From assembly GCA_017442185.1 (NCBI GenBank), contig JAFSAT010000023.1, positions 1 to 60,093 on the forward strand: a stretch of DNA of 60,093 nt. Reading direction: 5' to 3'. The notes beneath the pieces are model-generated. The model saw nothing but the letters and a program-made list of their open reading frames with translations. It made no database searches and had not been told where the DNA came from. Position numbers and translations under genes: made by a program. Shown one piece after another: positions 25,520 through 37,458 of the stretch (the stretch's first letter is position 1; each line of letters starts with the position of its first letter). Source of the stretch: Bacteroidaceae bacterium. Lineage in GTDB: Bacteria; Bacteroidota; Bacteroidia; Bacteroidales; Bacteroidaceae.

Positions 25520-27601
25520 TCATTTTGTGGGAATGATACCGTCGCGTTTGAGCAGGGCGTCTATCTCGGGCTTGTGTCCGCGGAAGCGCATGTATAATTC
25601 CATGGGGTGCTCTGTGTCGCCCGGAGCAAGTATATTTTCGCGGAACGATTGTGCTACTTTCATATTCATTATACCTTCTTCCTTGAAGCGTGAGAACGCA
25701 TCGGCATCGAGCATCTCGGCCCATTTGTAGCTGTAATATCCGGCAGAATACCCGCCCGACATTATGTGACTGAATTGTGGTGTTATTCCTGTGCCGGGAA
25801 TGACGGGCATCAATCGCAGAGCGGCTGTTGCTGCATGCTCATGCTCTATGACGTCGCCGGTGAATGGTTTTGATATGTTGTGCCATGCTTGGTCTATCAG
25901 CCCTAATCCCACTTGTCTCACACATTGGTATGCTGCCTTGAATGTGCGTGATGTGCGTATTTTTTCCAGAAGCTCTGATGGAATTATTTCGCCCGTTTGG
26001 TGGTGAAAGGCGAATATTTTGAGAAATTCTTCCTCTACCACGAAGTTTTCCATTATTTGTGACGGCATTTCCACAAAGTCCCATAATACGTTGGGGCTGC
26101 ACAGGCTTGAATAGGTTACATTTGAAAGTATTCCGTGGAGACAGTGTCCAAATTCATGCATCAGCGTGTTTAGCTCATCGAATGTAAGCAGTGTGGGCTT
26201 GCCGGGTTGTGGCTTGCGATAGTTGGTAGAGAGCGTTACGTGTGGACGGTGGTCGTTTCCGGCCGAATCGCGGTATTGTGGTTTGAGCGTATCCATCCAT
26301 GCTCCGCCGTGCTTGCCTTTGCGTGTATAAAAATCGCAATATAGCAGTGCAAGGTGGCTGCCGTCGTAGTCGAATACTTCCCACACTTTTACATCGTGAT
26401 GGAATGTGGGTATGTCGTGGCGCAATTTGAATGTTATGCCATAAAGGCGTGTGGCAAGGTAGAATGCTCCGTATATGGCTTGTTCAAGGTTGAAGTAGGG
26501 GCGCAACGCCTCGTCGCTGATGTTGTATTTCTTCTCTTTTAGTTTTTCGCTGTAATAGGCAAAATCCCATGGCATGAAATCAAAATCTTTTCCTTCATTT
26601 TCTGATGCCAGCGACTTTATCTCTTCCATCTCATTGCGTGCAGCCGGCAGATAGGCCCATGTGAGTTTTCCCAGCATTGCAAACACTGCATCGCTGTTTT
26701 GTGCCATGCGCTCGGCAAGAACATAGTCGGTGTATGTGTCATAGCCCAACAGTTTGGCTAATTCGAGTCGGGCGTTGACGCTCTCTTTCACTATCTCTCT
26801 ATTGTCGTATGTGTTCCCACGGGCACCTATTGTGCTGTGCGCCATATATATCTGTTGGCGCAGGTTGCGGTTCTTGCAGAATGTGAGGAATGGCGTGTAG
26901 CTGGGACGGTGAAGGGTGAATACCCATCCCTCTTTTTCGTGCTCGCGTGCCGTTGCTGCGGCGCTTTCCACAAGGTCGTCGGGCAGGCCTGCAAGGTCGG
27001 ATGTGTCGGTTATGTGCAGTGTGTAGCTGTCGGTGTCTTTGATGAGGTTTTCTTGAAACTTGAGCGACAGTTGGCTTAATCTGCTGCATAAGGCGCGGTA
27101 TTTGCTGCGCTCTTCGTCTTGCAGATTTGCTCCCGAGCGTACGAACATTGTGTATATCTCCTCTGTGAGGCGTTGTTGCTCTTTTGTCAGCTGTCGGGTG
27201 TCACTTTCATAAACGGCTTTTATGCGGGCGAATAGTTCTTTGTTGAGGGTGATGTTATTGCGGTGTTCTGTGTAGATGGTGTGTATCTCCTCGGCAACAG
27301 CTGTTATTTCGTCGTAGCTGCGTGCATTTATGAGTGCTTCAAATGCGCATAACACGTCGCCTATCAGCATGCCCGAGCGCTCGAACTTTTCTATTGTGTT
27401 GAAAAAGTCGGGTTCGGCGGTGTTGTTGCATATCTCGTTGATACTCTCCTCTTCGCGGCGTATTCCCTCTTTGAGTGCCGGGACAAAATGTGTCAGATTT
27501 ATTTTATCGTAGGGGATTGCTTCGAAGGGGGTATTATAGGGTGTGCAAAAGGGGTTTTCCTCTTGCATGAGATTGCTTCTGTTTTTTACTTCGTTGTTCA
27601 T
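25520..27601 (-). CDS. M3 family oligopeptidase / peptidyl-dipeptidase (Dcp-like)
   Basis: A 693-residue zinc metallopeptidase. The active site is LMHEFGHCLHGILSN (HExxH) with the third zinc ligand region FVEMPSQIMENF downstream. The C-terminal PQFSHIMSGGYSAGYYSY is typical of the Dcp/OpdA subgroup. No signal peptide is present, suggesting it degrades imported oligopeptides in the cytoplasm. The start could be the second Met at 27568, just before the conserved NPFCTPYNTPFEAIPYDKI region. TATCTTTG at 27670-27663 on the minus strand is a good -7 element, without a clear -33. It leads the run M3-lipoprotein-dCMP deaminase. Confidence 0.93.
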   Translation of the reverse strand: MNNEVKNRSNLMQEENPFCTPYNTPFEAIPYDKINLTHFVPALKEGIRREEESINEICNNTAEPDFFNTIEKFERSGMLIGDVLCAFEALINARSYDEITAVAEEIHTIYTEHRNNITLNKELFARIKAVYESDTRQLTKEQQRLTEEIYTMFVRSGANLQDEERSKYRALCSRLSQLSLKFQENLIKDTDSYTLHITDTSDLAGLPDDLVESAAATAREHEKEGWVFTLHRPSYTPFLTFCKNRNLRQQIYMAHSTIGARGNTYDNREIVKESVNARLELAKLLGYDTYTDYVLAERMAQNSDAVFAMLGKLTWAYLPAARNEMEEIKSLASENEGKDFDFMPWDFAYYSEKLKEKKYNISDEALRPYFNLEQAIYGAFYLATRLYGITFKLRHDIPTFHHDVKVWEVFDYDGSHLALLYCDFYTRKGKHGGAWMDTLKPQYRDSAGNDHRPHVTLSTNYRKPQPGKPTLLTFDELNTLMHEFGHCLHGILSNVTYSSLCSPNVLWDFVEMPSQIMENFVVEEEFLKIFAFHHQTGEIIPSELLEKIRTSRTFKAAYQCVRQVGLGLIDQAWHNISKPFTGDVIEHEHAATAALRLMPVIPGTGITPQFSHIMSGGYSAGYYSYKWAEMLDADAFSRFKEEGIMNMKVAQSFRENILAPGDTEHPMELYMRFRGHKPEIDALLKRDGIIPTK

Positions 27602-27754
27602 ACCGGTGTGGTTGTTTTTTATTTTCCTTATATCAATATGAGATACAGTCCATAATAGTTTGCAAAGATAAACAATACTCTTTTGTTTTTACTCTTATTT
27701 TTTGATTTATTGTGAGAAGTTGTGTTTAGTTTAGAAGTTGTTGCATAATAAATA

Positions 27755-27785
27755 AAGACGCACCATTAAAACAATGGTACGTCTT
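27755..27785 (-). terminator. Terminator of the sialidase gene
   Basis: AAGACG-ACCATT (27755-27767) pairs with AATGGT-CGTCTT (27773-27785) with one internal mismatch. On the minus strand it lies 51 nt past the sialidase stop and is followed by a T-rich run. Confidence 0.7.
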
Positions 27786-27836
27786 CGGGGTGTGTGTTAG
27801 TTATGTATCTCTCTTATTTTATTATTTTATGTTTTA

Positions 27837-30800
27837 TTATTTTATGAACACTTTTCTGCCGTTTATTATGTATATACCTTTTGAGGGATTTTCGATGCGG
27901 CGTCCATGTAGGTCGTATATGGTATTGTCGGCCTCTGTTTTAATGTCGGTGATGCAATCTATTCCTGTTTCAATGTCGTCGGCGTCAATTGAGTCTTCGC
28001 CATTGGTGAGCCAATCGAGTGAGAAACGTACATAGCGCATTTGGTAACCTCCTTCGAGCCCGTCTTCTTCGTAATAACAGCCTATGGTTCCATCGGGAAG
28101 AACCGTAAGTGACGAGTAGGCCGAGCCTTTGGGGCAGATGCTCTTTTTAACAGGCCATGAGCCGCCTTCGTCGGTACTGAGGAATACCGTTACATTCTGA
28201 CGCGAACCTGCGTTGGGGATAGAGTGGAGCAAACGGCTCTTGTCGCTTATGCTGCTTGATGTAAGGCGTATGAGGTCGCCGTTGCATCCGGGTTCAGTGA
28301 GCTGCGACCATGTTCTGCGGGGGCTCCAGCTTTCACCTCCGTTGCTTGAAACTGCATAGTAGCGATTGCCTGCGTGACGTGACGATACAAGAAGATTGCC
28401 ATTGTCAAGTTCTACAATCTTTGATTCGTCGGCATCCAAAAGCGCAGCCTTGTTGCTGAGTGTCCATGTTTTTCCGTGGTCGCTCGAACTTATTATGTGT
28501 GCACCGAAAGTGCTGTGTGTGGTGTTGCTTGTGTAGCGTACCGGGGCAACGCACATGAGTGTGCCGTCTTTTGTTTGTGTGAATGAACCTGAGCTTGGGA
28601 ACAGTGCATGCCATGTTTTTCGTGTGGGGTCGGCACATCCCGATGCGTATAGTTGATTTGTGATGTCTACGGGGGCTTCCCATGTCTCGCCGTTATCGCG
28701 GCTTGCTATCACTTTTATCAGCTGGGGGCTTTGAGGTGTTCCATAGAAGAATCCTTCCTTTGAGCACACAAGCACGAATATGTCGCCTGTTACCATGTCT
28801 GTGACAATGGCGGGGTCGCCGTGACCATAGTTGCCACCAAGCTCGGCTGTTCCGGCTATAGTGACAGGCTCGCTCCATGTGGTGCCGTTGTCTTTGCTGA
28901 CACGTGCCACAACATCAATGTTATTGGGGAGGTCGCCGTTTGAGCCGAAGCGTTTGTCGGTGACGGCTACCAACCATCCGTTTTTTGCAGTGGTTATTGC
29001 GGGTATTCGGTAGTAGCGCGAACCGTTTGTGTTGAGGTATTCTACGGTGCTTGCCGTCAGGAATATGGTAGCCACATGTTGAGGATTGCCGTTCTTAATG
29101 GTTTTTTCTGTGTTGTCCATTATGTAAGATGTTATTTCGGCATCAATGGTGTTGCCCTCTTTTGCATCCTCTTTGATGTCTGCTACCAGCCAATAGTAGG
29201 CAGAGCTGCTCGATTTTATGGATACGGGTGTGTCGAATTTTATGGTAAAATTGCCGTTATTGTCGGGGGTTGCTTTTCCTAAAAGTTCGTTGCCGGGCTT
29301 GCCATCGTAATATTCGTACATGTCGTTTACCGAGTAAATGCTTACGCTCTTTACATCGTTGCTGTTTACCGAGCCTTTTATCGCATCAAGGGTCTTGTTG
29401 CCGCTGAGGCCTTCTACCACTGCTTTTATGCGAAGCAGTGCATGTCCGGTTCCGCCTATACCCACTCCCATTGCGCTGTGCTCTACGTTAAGGTTGCTTA
29501 TGCTTATCTCTTTGTTTAATTCTTCGTCGGTAAGCTCTCTGAGTGCCCACAGTGAGGCGCCGTTGTTAGATGCCTGCCAAGTGACAATAACTACATTGTC
29601 TTGCTGGGCGTGTATGGGCTGATTGCTTGCGTCCGACTTTATGGTAAAGGCATTGCCTGTGAGTGATGTTCCTGTCCAACGTGTAATTGTGTAGTTGAAG
29701 TGTGGCTCATCAACCATGCCTGCGTTTGCATGGTTCTTATCCTGTGTCTTTGACATATATTTTCCGGCGTAGTTGCGTATTGCCACTTTTCCGTTGGAAT
29801 TTTTTTCAAAGCACCATATCATGCTTGGGTCGAGCTGAATGTTAGCGTAAGTAAGCGGGCCGTCGCCGTTTGTCTTAATTGCCTTACCTGTGCAGTAGTC
29901 GTTGGTTGCATCGGACACTATGTAATACCATGTTTCGTTGCCTTTTGTCGAATACTCTACCGTGGTGGCATATTCGGCTTTTCCGTACTCTACGTTTATT
30001 GTATTGCCGGATATGCTTATTTTTGCACTGTTACCATTGTTGTTGGGGGCCGAGAAGTCTGTTGCCGATATTTTTGTTCCTTTGGGGAAGAAGAAGTGTC
30101 CGTCGTTGTATACTTTATCAATGCCTTTGTTGGCCGAATTGTTACATGTGATGCGTACATCTTCGCCTATCTTGCTTGCATTTACTGCGCCTGTGATTGA
30201 TACATTGTAAATATCATAGCCTGCAAGTTCATCGGATGGTACGGCGTAAATTTTATATTGATAAGAGCTGTTGCTCATTTTGCCGACGTATGGTTGCTCG
30301 GGCCCACCCGAGAAGTAGGCTGCCCACTTGCCGATTATGGCAATACCGTCGTTGATGTTTATTGCCGTCAGCCCCGAAGTGAGTGCTGCGCGTGATGATG
30401 TTACATTTTCATTTAATTTATGTCCGCCGATGCTTTTGAAGTTGAATCCGTTGTTTCCGGGGGTGATATATATGAATGCTTTTGCGGGTTTATCGCCATC
30501 GAGTGCTGCATACTTCAGCGAATAGAAATTTGTGTTGTTCTGCTCATATTCATTGTCTGCTGCCAATACGTGGTCTGCTCCGTTTTTAAGAGCCTCTTGC
30601 ATCTGGGTGTCGCTTGCTGAAGCAACTTCGATGGTATACCAGCCGGCTTTCAAATCTGAGGTGTTTTTTATTTGTCCCTCGATGATGGTTTCGATGTCGG
30701 GGTCGCCTGCAAGTTCAATTTTATATTGGCAACCTGTGTCGTCGCGGTCGGTTCCACTCTCGCCTGTGCTCCAATTGTAAACTTTGTAGCCTGTGTGAGA

Positions 30801-32693
30801 TTGTGTCTGGTTGAGCTGTACGGTTCCGCTACTTATGATAAAAAGGCCGGGTGTGTTACTGTAGCTGAGTGTCCATCCTTTTTTCGGTTCGGTGGCCGAT
30901 GTTGATATTGCCGAGTTGTATGTTGCAGTAGGGCTGAGGTAGGAGTTATCGTTGCGATTTACGATGTTTAAATCTCCATCGTTGCGTTTGACGAATTTCC
31001 ACATGCTGTGTGCATAGTTGTTGTATGCTGCACCCACAACTTGTGTGCCTGCGCCTTGTGATGATAGGTAGCGGCTGTCGCGTAGAGGGGTGTATAGCTT
31101 GTACCAATGCTCGGTGGTTGCATCGCTTGTCTTGGGCATGTTAATGCTTTGCAGGGTGTTGTTTACGATTTTTGTAATATCTTCTCCTGCTTTTGCAAGC
31201 TCTTCGATGCTGACATCTGATTTTGTGAGAAGGGTGTATGCTGTCTCAATCTGTTCTAACAGTGCCGACAGTGCTTCGGTGCTGTATTCACCAACGCCGT
31301 CGCCCTCGGGCAGGAGTGATGCTTTTGTAATGGCGTTGCCAAGTGCTGTGCGACTGTTGAAGCGGGCGATTAGTGCATCGGCCTGCTCGTCGGTTATGGC
31401 TGTGATGCCTTCTTCGTTGATGGCTTCTGCCATTTTTTGTGCAACTTTTACATATCCTTTGCCATAGAGGTAATTCCCTGTAAAGTATTCGTTTTTACCA
31501 ACATTATTTGCAGATACAAAATCGCTGTATATATCTACATATTCCACATTGTCGGTTGACGAGGCTATCTCCTTGAGTGCGTTGTTAAAGGGGACTACGC
31601 GCCCGGTGTTTAAGGATGCGGTGCCGGTGGGCTGCAGGCTCATCAGGTATATTGTGGTTTTTGGTGCGAGTTCTTTAATCTTTTTTACAATGTTGTTGTA
31701 GTTGTTTTTGAGTGTGTTAATGGCTGTGTTGCCGTTGACATCGCTCACGCCTGCATATAGGAACACTTTTGAGGGATTGCAGCTTCCCGATACTTTGTTG
31801 AAGATAAGGGGTATCTCTTTGAGTGTTGTGCCGAGGTCGGGTCCCGGATAGCCCCATGCTGTTCCGCGACTTTTTACTTTTGGGCTTTGAAGCAGTTCGT
31901 GCCATTCGCCGCCGTGTATCATCTCATCGCCAATCACAAGAATGTCGCCTTCGTTGACAGGTAGCATGCTGAATACAGTGGCACGCATTCCGTATGCTCC
32001 GCCAAGTCCGTTGCTGTTCTGGGAATTAAAAGTGTTCTCGGGAAACGACGACCTTGCACTCTCTTGGTCGAGCACGTGAGGTGCAATCTTGTCGCACCAT
32101 ATCTGATAGCCCGATGCTTTCAAATGGAGGTAGTCCATGGAGTGTGTGTTGGTGGTAATGCCCATGAGGTCGTCCCAAAGATCTATGTAGGTAATCTCCT
32201 CTTCGTTGCATAACTGTTTCAGTGCTTCGTTTGTTGACTTAAGCAAAGGGAGTGTGCGTAGCCCCGATGTGCTTGGAAGTATGCTCTGAATATAGATTTT
32301 TGTGTTTGGAGACTCTTTTTTTATGCGCTCTACAATAAGGCCGGTGTTGCTGAGAACATAGTCGACGGTGTTTTTTCCTTGTGTACCTAAGTCGTTGGTG
32401 CCTATCATCAAGAATATTTTCTTGGGCTTTCCGGCTACAATTGCTTCGAGGTTGGCAAGAGCCTCATCTGTGTATGCTCCCGAAACTCCTCTGTTTTTTA
32501 CATTGTGGTTGCTGCCGAATGATTCCCACCATTCGTTCATGTTGGTGATGCTGTTACCAATAAACACAATATCTTCGGATGTTATTGGTAACACTTTGAA
32601 TGAATCGTAACGATGGTTGCGAAACGGCAAGTCGGCAAATGTTGCCGCCACAAAAATTGTGAATAGAATAAAAAAAGCGAATAGTCTTCTCAT
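27837..32693 (-). CDS. Large secreted double-SGNH / sialidase fusion protein
   Basis: A 1618-residue exported multidomain protein. Signal peptide about 1-20. First SGNH hydrolase domain about 38-208, with Ser48 in GNSIT, GTND at 98-101 and the Asp187/His190 pair in DYLHLK. A second SGNH-like domain, about 225-425, reads GDEM where Ser is expected and lacks the Asp/His pair, so it is probably inactive. A helical linker and long beta-rich regions follow (about 430-1060), then a sialidase-associated N-terminal domain (about 1063-1215). The six-bladed sialidase (about 1218-1565) has RIP at 1229-1231 and five Asp boxes (near 1266, 1331, 1403, 1449, 1506). Tyr1526 in GSAYSSL is a likely nucleophile. 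A sorting-type tail (GIYIINGRKVFIK) ends it. Likely removes O-acetyl groups and sialic acid from host glycans. Confidence 0.88.
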   Translation of the reverse strand: MRRLFAFFILFTIFVAATFADLPFRNHRYDSFKVLPITSEDIVFIGNSITNMNEWWESFGSNHNVKNRGVSGAYTDEALANLEAIVAGKPKKIFLMIGTNDLGTQGKNTVDYVLSNTGLIVERIKKESPNTKIYIQSILPSTSGLRTLPLLKSTNEALKQLCNEEEITYIDLWDDLMGITTNTHSMDYLHLKASGYQIWCDKIAPHVLDQESARSSFPENTFNSQNSNGLGGAYGMRATVFSMLPVNEGDILVIGDEMIHGGEWHELLQSPKVKSRGTAWGYPGPDLGTTLKEIPLIFNKVSGSCNPSKVFLYAGVSDVNGNTAINTLKNNYNNIVKKIKELAPKTTIYLMSLQPTGTASLNTGRVVPFNNALKEIASSTDNVEYVDIYSDFVSANNVGKNEYFTGNYLYGKGYVKVAQKMAEAINEEGITAITDEQADALIARFNSRTALGNAITKASLLPEGDGVGEYSTEALSALLEQIETAYTLLTKSDVSIEELAKAGEDITKIVNNTLQSINMPKTSDATTEHWYKLYTPLRDSRYLSSQGAGTQVVGAAYNNYAHSMWKFVKRNDGDLNIVNRNDNSYLSPTATYNSAISTSATEPKKGWTLSYSNTPGLFIISSGTVQLNQTQSHTGYKVYNWSTGESGTDRDDTGCQYKIELAGDPDIETIIEGQIKNTSDLKAGWYTIEVASASDTQMQEALKNGADHVLAADNEYEQNNTNFYSLKYAALDGDKPAKAFIYITPGNNGFNFKSIGGHKLNENVTSSRAALTSGLTAININDGIAIIGKWAAYFSGGPEQPYVGKMSNSSYQYKIYAVPSDELAGYDIYNVSITGAVNASKIGEDVRITCNNSANKGIDKVYNDGHFFFPKGTKISATDFSAPNNNGNSAKISISGNTINVEYGKAEYATTVEYSTKGNETWYYIVSDATNDYCTGKAIKTNGDGPLTYANIQLDPSMIWCFEKNSNGKVAIRNYAGKYMSKTQDKNHANAGMVDEPHFNYTITRWTGTSLTGNAFTIKSDASNQPIHAQQDNVVIVTWQASNNGASLWALRELTDEELNKEISISNLNVEHSAMGVGIGGTGHALLRIKAVVEGLSGNKTLDAIKGSVNSNDVKSVSIYSVNDMYEYYDGKPGNELLGKATPDNNGNFTIKFDTPVSIKSSSSAYYWLVADIKEDAKEGNTIDAEITSYIMDNTEKTIKNGNPQHVATIFLTASTVEYLNTNGSRYYRIPAITTAKNGWLVAVTDKRFGSNGDLPNNIDVVARVSKDNGTTWSEPVTIAGTAELGGNYGHGDPAIVTDMVTGDIFVLVCSKEGFFYGTPQSPQLIKVIASRDNGETWEAPVDITNQLYASGCADPTRKTWHALFPSSGSFTQTKDGTLMCVAPVRYTSNTTHSTFGAHIISSSDHGKTWTLSNKAALLDADESKIVELDNGNLLVSSRHAGNRYYAVSSNGGESWSPRRTWSQLTEPGCNGDLIRLTSSSISDKSRLLHSIPNAGSRQNVTVFLSTDEGGSWPVKKSICPKGSAYSSLTVLPDGTIGCYYEEDGLEGGYQMRYVRFSLDWLTNGEDSIDADDIETGIDCITDIKTEADNTIYDLHGRRIENPSKGIYIINGRKVFIK

Positions 32694-34825
<2,132 letters not shown>

Positions 34826-34838
34826 AAATGAATGGGAG

Positions 34839-35093
34839 ATGACGCACGAAAATTATAAACTCATTATAATGACACCCGAGAAGATTGTTTTTGACGGAGA
34901 GGTTGCGAGTGCAACTTTCCCGGGTGAAAAGGGGCGTTTCACGGTGTTGCGCAATCATGCTCCGTTAATCTCGGTGCTTGAGGCCGGGATGCTCCGATGG
35001 ACAAGCAATGGCAGCGTCTATGAACAGAAAATCGGCGGAGGGTTTGTTGAAGTTGCAGACAATGTGGTAACAGTTTGTGCCGAAGTATTTTAA
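34839..35093 (+). CDS. atpC: F1F0 ATP synthase subunit epsilon
   Basis: An 84-residue protein with the epsilon beta-sandwich: YKLIIMTPEKIVFDGEVASA, FPGEKGRFTVLRNHAPLISV and GGGFVEVADNVVTVCAE. It lacks the C-terminal helical hairpin of longer epsilons, as is usual in Bacteroidetes, so the ratchet-type inhibition of the E. coli subunit cannot work in the same way. I chose the ATG at 34839; an in-frame ATG at 34809 overlaps the atpD end and adds ten unconserved residues. Confidence 0.93.
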   Translation: MTHENYKLIIMTPEKIVFDGEVASATFPGEKGRFTVLRNHAPLISVLEAGMLRWTSNGSVYEQKIGGGFVEVADNVVTVCAEVF

Positions 35094-35104
35094 ACGCTGT
35101 GGAT

Positions 35105-35494
35105 ATGAGTAAAACTTTAAAGTATATATTGTCGATGTATGTCATTGTGGCACTGTTGGCTGTTTTGCTGAGGCTGTTGTTGCTGCTTTTGATGCCGCAG
35201 TATGCGTGTTCCATCTATTGGGCTGTTCCTGCTTTTTTTGCCGGGGCTTATACTTTGGCTTTTGCTATTTTGTGTAAATCGGACGGCAGGCAGGGTAAGG
35301 TGGTTGTTGATTTCATGGCATTCAAGGCTATAAAGGTGTTTCTTGCGATTGTTGCTCTGTTAACTTTGATGTTGCTGAAGAATGCCTGGCTTTCGGATGT
35401 TGAAGTTAAGACTGCATTGTTGACGTTCCTTGTTTTTTATATATTGATGGTGATTCCCGAGACTATATTGGGAATTTATGGTTCTAAAAGATAA
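35105..35494 (+). CDS. AtpI-like small membrane protein in the atp operon, function uncertain
   Basis: A 129-residue protein with about four hydrophobic helices (roughly 7-28, 37-55, 73-92 and 103-123), separated by short polar loops (KSDGRQGKVVVDF; LSDVEVKT). It sits between atpC (11 nt) and atpB. This slot in Bacteroidetes atp operons usually holds an AtpI-like protein, which in other bacteria helps assemble the c-ring, but similarity to AtpI is only in size and topology. The start at 35105 is chosen because the upstream ATG at 35075 lies inside atpC. Confidence 0.7.
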   Translation: MSKTLKYILSMYVIVALLAVLLRLLLLLLMPQYACSIYWAVPAFFAGAYTLAFAILCKSDGRQGKVVVDFMAFKAIKVFLAIVALLTLMLLKNAWLSDVEVKTALLTFLVFYILMVIPETILGIYGSKR

Positions 35495-35539
35495 TTTGTT
35501 GATATTTTGAATAATAATCGTAGATATTTAAAGCAATTG

Positions 35540-36622
35540 ATGAGGGGGTCGAATCTGTTTTTGGCTGCGCTGTTGCTGCATGTGGCAATGTTCTTGCCAC
35601 AAAAATCTTTTGCTGCGCAAACTAATAGTGATACTTCAGCAGTTGATGTGAAAAAGATTATATTTGAACATGTTAAGGATGCTTATGAGTGGCATATAAC
35701 CACTTGGGGCGACAAGCATATATCTATTCCGTTGCCTGTTATTTTATATTCCGAGCGCACAGGCTGGGTGGCATTCTCCTCCGAAGTTTTTCATCATGGC
35801 GAAGAGTATATGGGCTTCAGAATATCGCACAATGGCGATAATGAGGGGAAAATAGTGGAGATGGGTGCCGATGGCAAAGAAAAGCGTCCTATCATAGATA
35901 TATCCGTTACAAAAACGGTGTTTGCGGTGCTTCTGAACGCTATTATTCTTGTTGTGATTGTGCTTTTGATTGCTCGTCGCTATAAGCGAAAAGGGCACAC
36001 CCTCGAGGCGCCACGTGGTTTTGTGGGGGCTTTTGAAATGCTTGTGGTGATGGTGGTGGATGATATTGCAAAGCCGAATATAGGAGCCGAATATAAGCGC
36101 TACGTTCCCTATTTGCTGACAGCCTTTTTCTTCATATTCCTAAGTAACCTGATGGGGCTTATACCCATATTCCCGGGTGGCTCGAATGTCACCGGAAACA
36201 TTGCTGTGACAATGGCTCTTGCAATATGTACTTTTCTTGCGATAAATCTCTTTGGGAACAGGGAATATTGGAAAGAAATCTTTTGGCCCGATGTGCCGAT
36301 GTGGTTAAAAGTGCCGGTTCCGCTGATGCCTTTCATTGAAATCTTCGGAATGTTCGTAAAACCTTTTGCCTTAATGATAAGGCTGTTTGCGAATATACTT
36401 GCGGGGCATACCGTTGTGCTGGCATTCGTCTGTATAATATTCGTTACGATGGCCGTCAACACTGCAATTGGGAGTGCAATGACTGTGCTGTCGGTGCTTT
36501 TTACGGTATTTATAAATTTTCTTGAGATTTTGGTTGCATTTATACAGGCTTTTGTGTTCACAATGTTGTCGGCGGTGTTCATAGGGTTGTCGCAACCTAA
36601 GCACCATTGTAATGATAAATAG
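35540..36622 (+). CDS. atpB: F1F0 ATP synthase subunit a
   Basis: About 360 residues. The long N-terminal extension has a signal-like hydrophobic stretch (NLFLAALLLHVAMFLPQKSFAA) followed by a periplasmic-looking region, as in other Bacteroidetes. The conserved core has the proton-channel Arg in KPFALMIRLFANILAGHTVV and the F0 motif LSNLMGLIPIFPGG. With the c-ring it forms the half-channels for proton flow. The ATG at 35540 is used; a TTG at 35507 would add eleven residues and is possible, since the gap to the previous gene is small. Confidence 0.92.
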   Translation: MRGSNLFLAALLLHVAMFLPQKSFAAQTNSDTSAVDVKKIIFEHVKDAYEWHITTWGDKHISIPLPVILYSERTGWVAFSSEVFHHGEEYMGFRISHNGDNEGKIVEMGADGKEKRPIIDISVTKTVFAVLLNAIILVVIVLLIARRYKRKGHTLEAPRGFVGAFEMLVVMVVDDIAKPNIGAEYKRYVPYLLTAFFFIFLSNLMGLIPIFPGGSNVTGNIAVTMALAICTFLAINLFGNREYWKEIFWPDVPMWLKVPVPLMPFIEIFGMFVKPFALMIRLFANILAGHTVVLAFVCIIFVTMAVNTAIGSAMTVLSVLFTVFINFLEILVAFIQAFVFTMLSAVFIGLSQPKHHCNDK

Positions 36623-36677
36623 GATAATGAGATATGGAATTTTATTATAGTATTAATTTAAAAAATAATTTATAACT

Positions 36678-36932
36678 ATGTTTTTAGCAATTCTTTTACA
36701 GGCAGCATCGGCTGCAAGTATAGCAAAAGTGGGTGCGGCTTTAGGTGCTGCCATTGCAGTTGTGGGTGCAGCTTTTGGAATCGGACGTATCGGTTCCACG
36801 GCTCTTGAGTCTATTGCTCGTCAGCCCGAAGCTGCCGGTGATATTCGTTCAGGAATGATACTTTCGGCTGCACTTATCGAAGGTGTTGCCATGTTTGCCA
36901 TTGTAGTGTGTTTCCTTGTACTCTTTGTGTAA
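36678..36932 (+). CDS. atpE: F1F0 ATP synthase subunit c
   Basis: An 84-residue proteolipid with two transmembrane helices joined by the polar loop ESIARQPEAAGDIR. The ion-carrying carboxylate is Glu68 in AALIEGVAMFAI. The Gln in helix 1 and the Ser-Thr after the Glu that mark sodium-type c subunits are absent, so a proton-type ring is inferred. The glycine-rich helix 1 (VGAALGAAIAVVGAAFGIG) is typical of ring packing. The strand composition of the coding sequence changes near here (see findings). Confidence 0.96.
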   Translation: MFLAILLQAASAASIAKVGAALGAAIAVVGAAFGIGRIGSTALESIARQPEAAGDIRSGMILSAALIEGVAMFAIVVCFLVLFV

Positions 36933-36950
36933 TATAACAAAAGGCCGCAA

Positions 36951-37457
36951 ATGTCGTTCTTATTGCCCGACGCAGGTTTGCTCTTTTGGATGCTGATAGT
37001 ATTCGGCATAGTCTTTTTTATACTTGCAAAATATGGCTTTCCTGTCATAATATCTATGGTGGAAGAGCGCAAACTATATATTGATAAGTCGTTAAAAAGT
37101 GCCAGAGAGGCCAATGAGAAACTTGCAGATATTAACGCTCGAAGCGAGGCGCTGTTGAAGACCGCACATGAAGAGCAGGCACGAATAATGCGCGAAGCTC
37201 TCTCTATGCGCGACCGGATTGTAAAAGAGGCACGCGAAAAAGCCGAAGAAGAGAGGGCTGAAATGCTCGAAGAGACACGCCGTATAATACGCATGGAAAA
37301 AGAGGATGCCATGCGCGATATACGCCGTCAGGTGGCTCTGGTATCGGTAGAGATAGCACAGAAGTTGCTGCGAAAGGAACTTTCCGAGAGTACAAAGCAA
37401 TATTCGCTTATAGAGGAATTTGTTGATGAGACAATGAATAAACATCAGGATAAATAG
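36951..37457 (+). CDS. atpF: F1F0 ATP synthase subunit b
   Basis: A 168-residue peripheral-stalk subunit. A single N-terminal membrane helix (LLFWMLIVFGIVFFILAKYG) is followed by a long charged coiled coil with the family pattern ARSEALLKTAHEEQARIMRE. It ties F0 to the delta and alpha subunits. Starts 18 nt after atpE and ends 1 nt before atpH. Confidence 0.95.
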   Translation: MSFLLPDAGLLFWMLIVFGIVFFILAKYGFPVIISMVEERKLYIDKSLKSAREANEKLADINARSEALLKTAHEEQARIMREALSMRDRIVKEAREKAEEERAEMLEETRRIIRMEKEDAMRDIRRQVALVSVEIAQKLLRKELSESTKQYSLIEEFVDETMNKHQDK

Positions 37458-37458
37458 A

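Noticed and set aside
36613..36677. dif-like site in the atpB-atpE gap
   Set aside because: The region is AT-rich and contains TTATTATAGTATTAA, but no convincing two-arm match to dif was seen.
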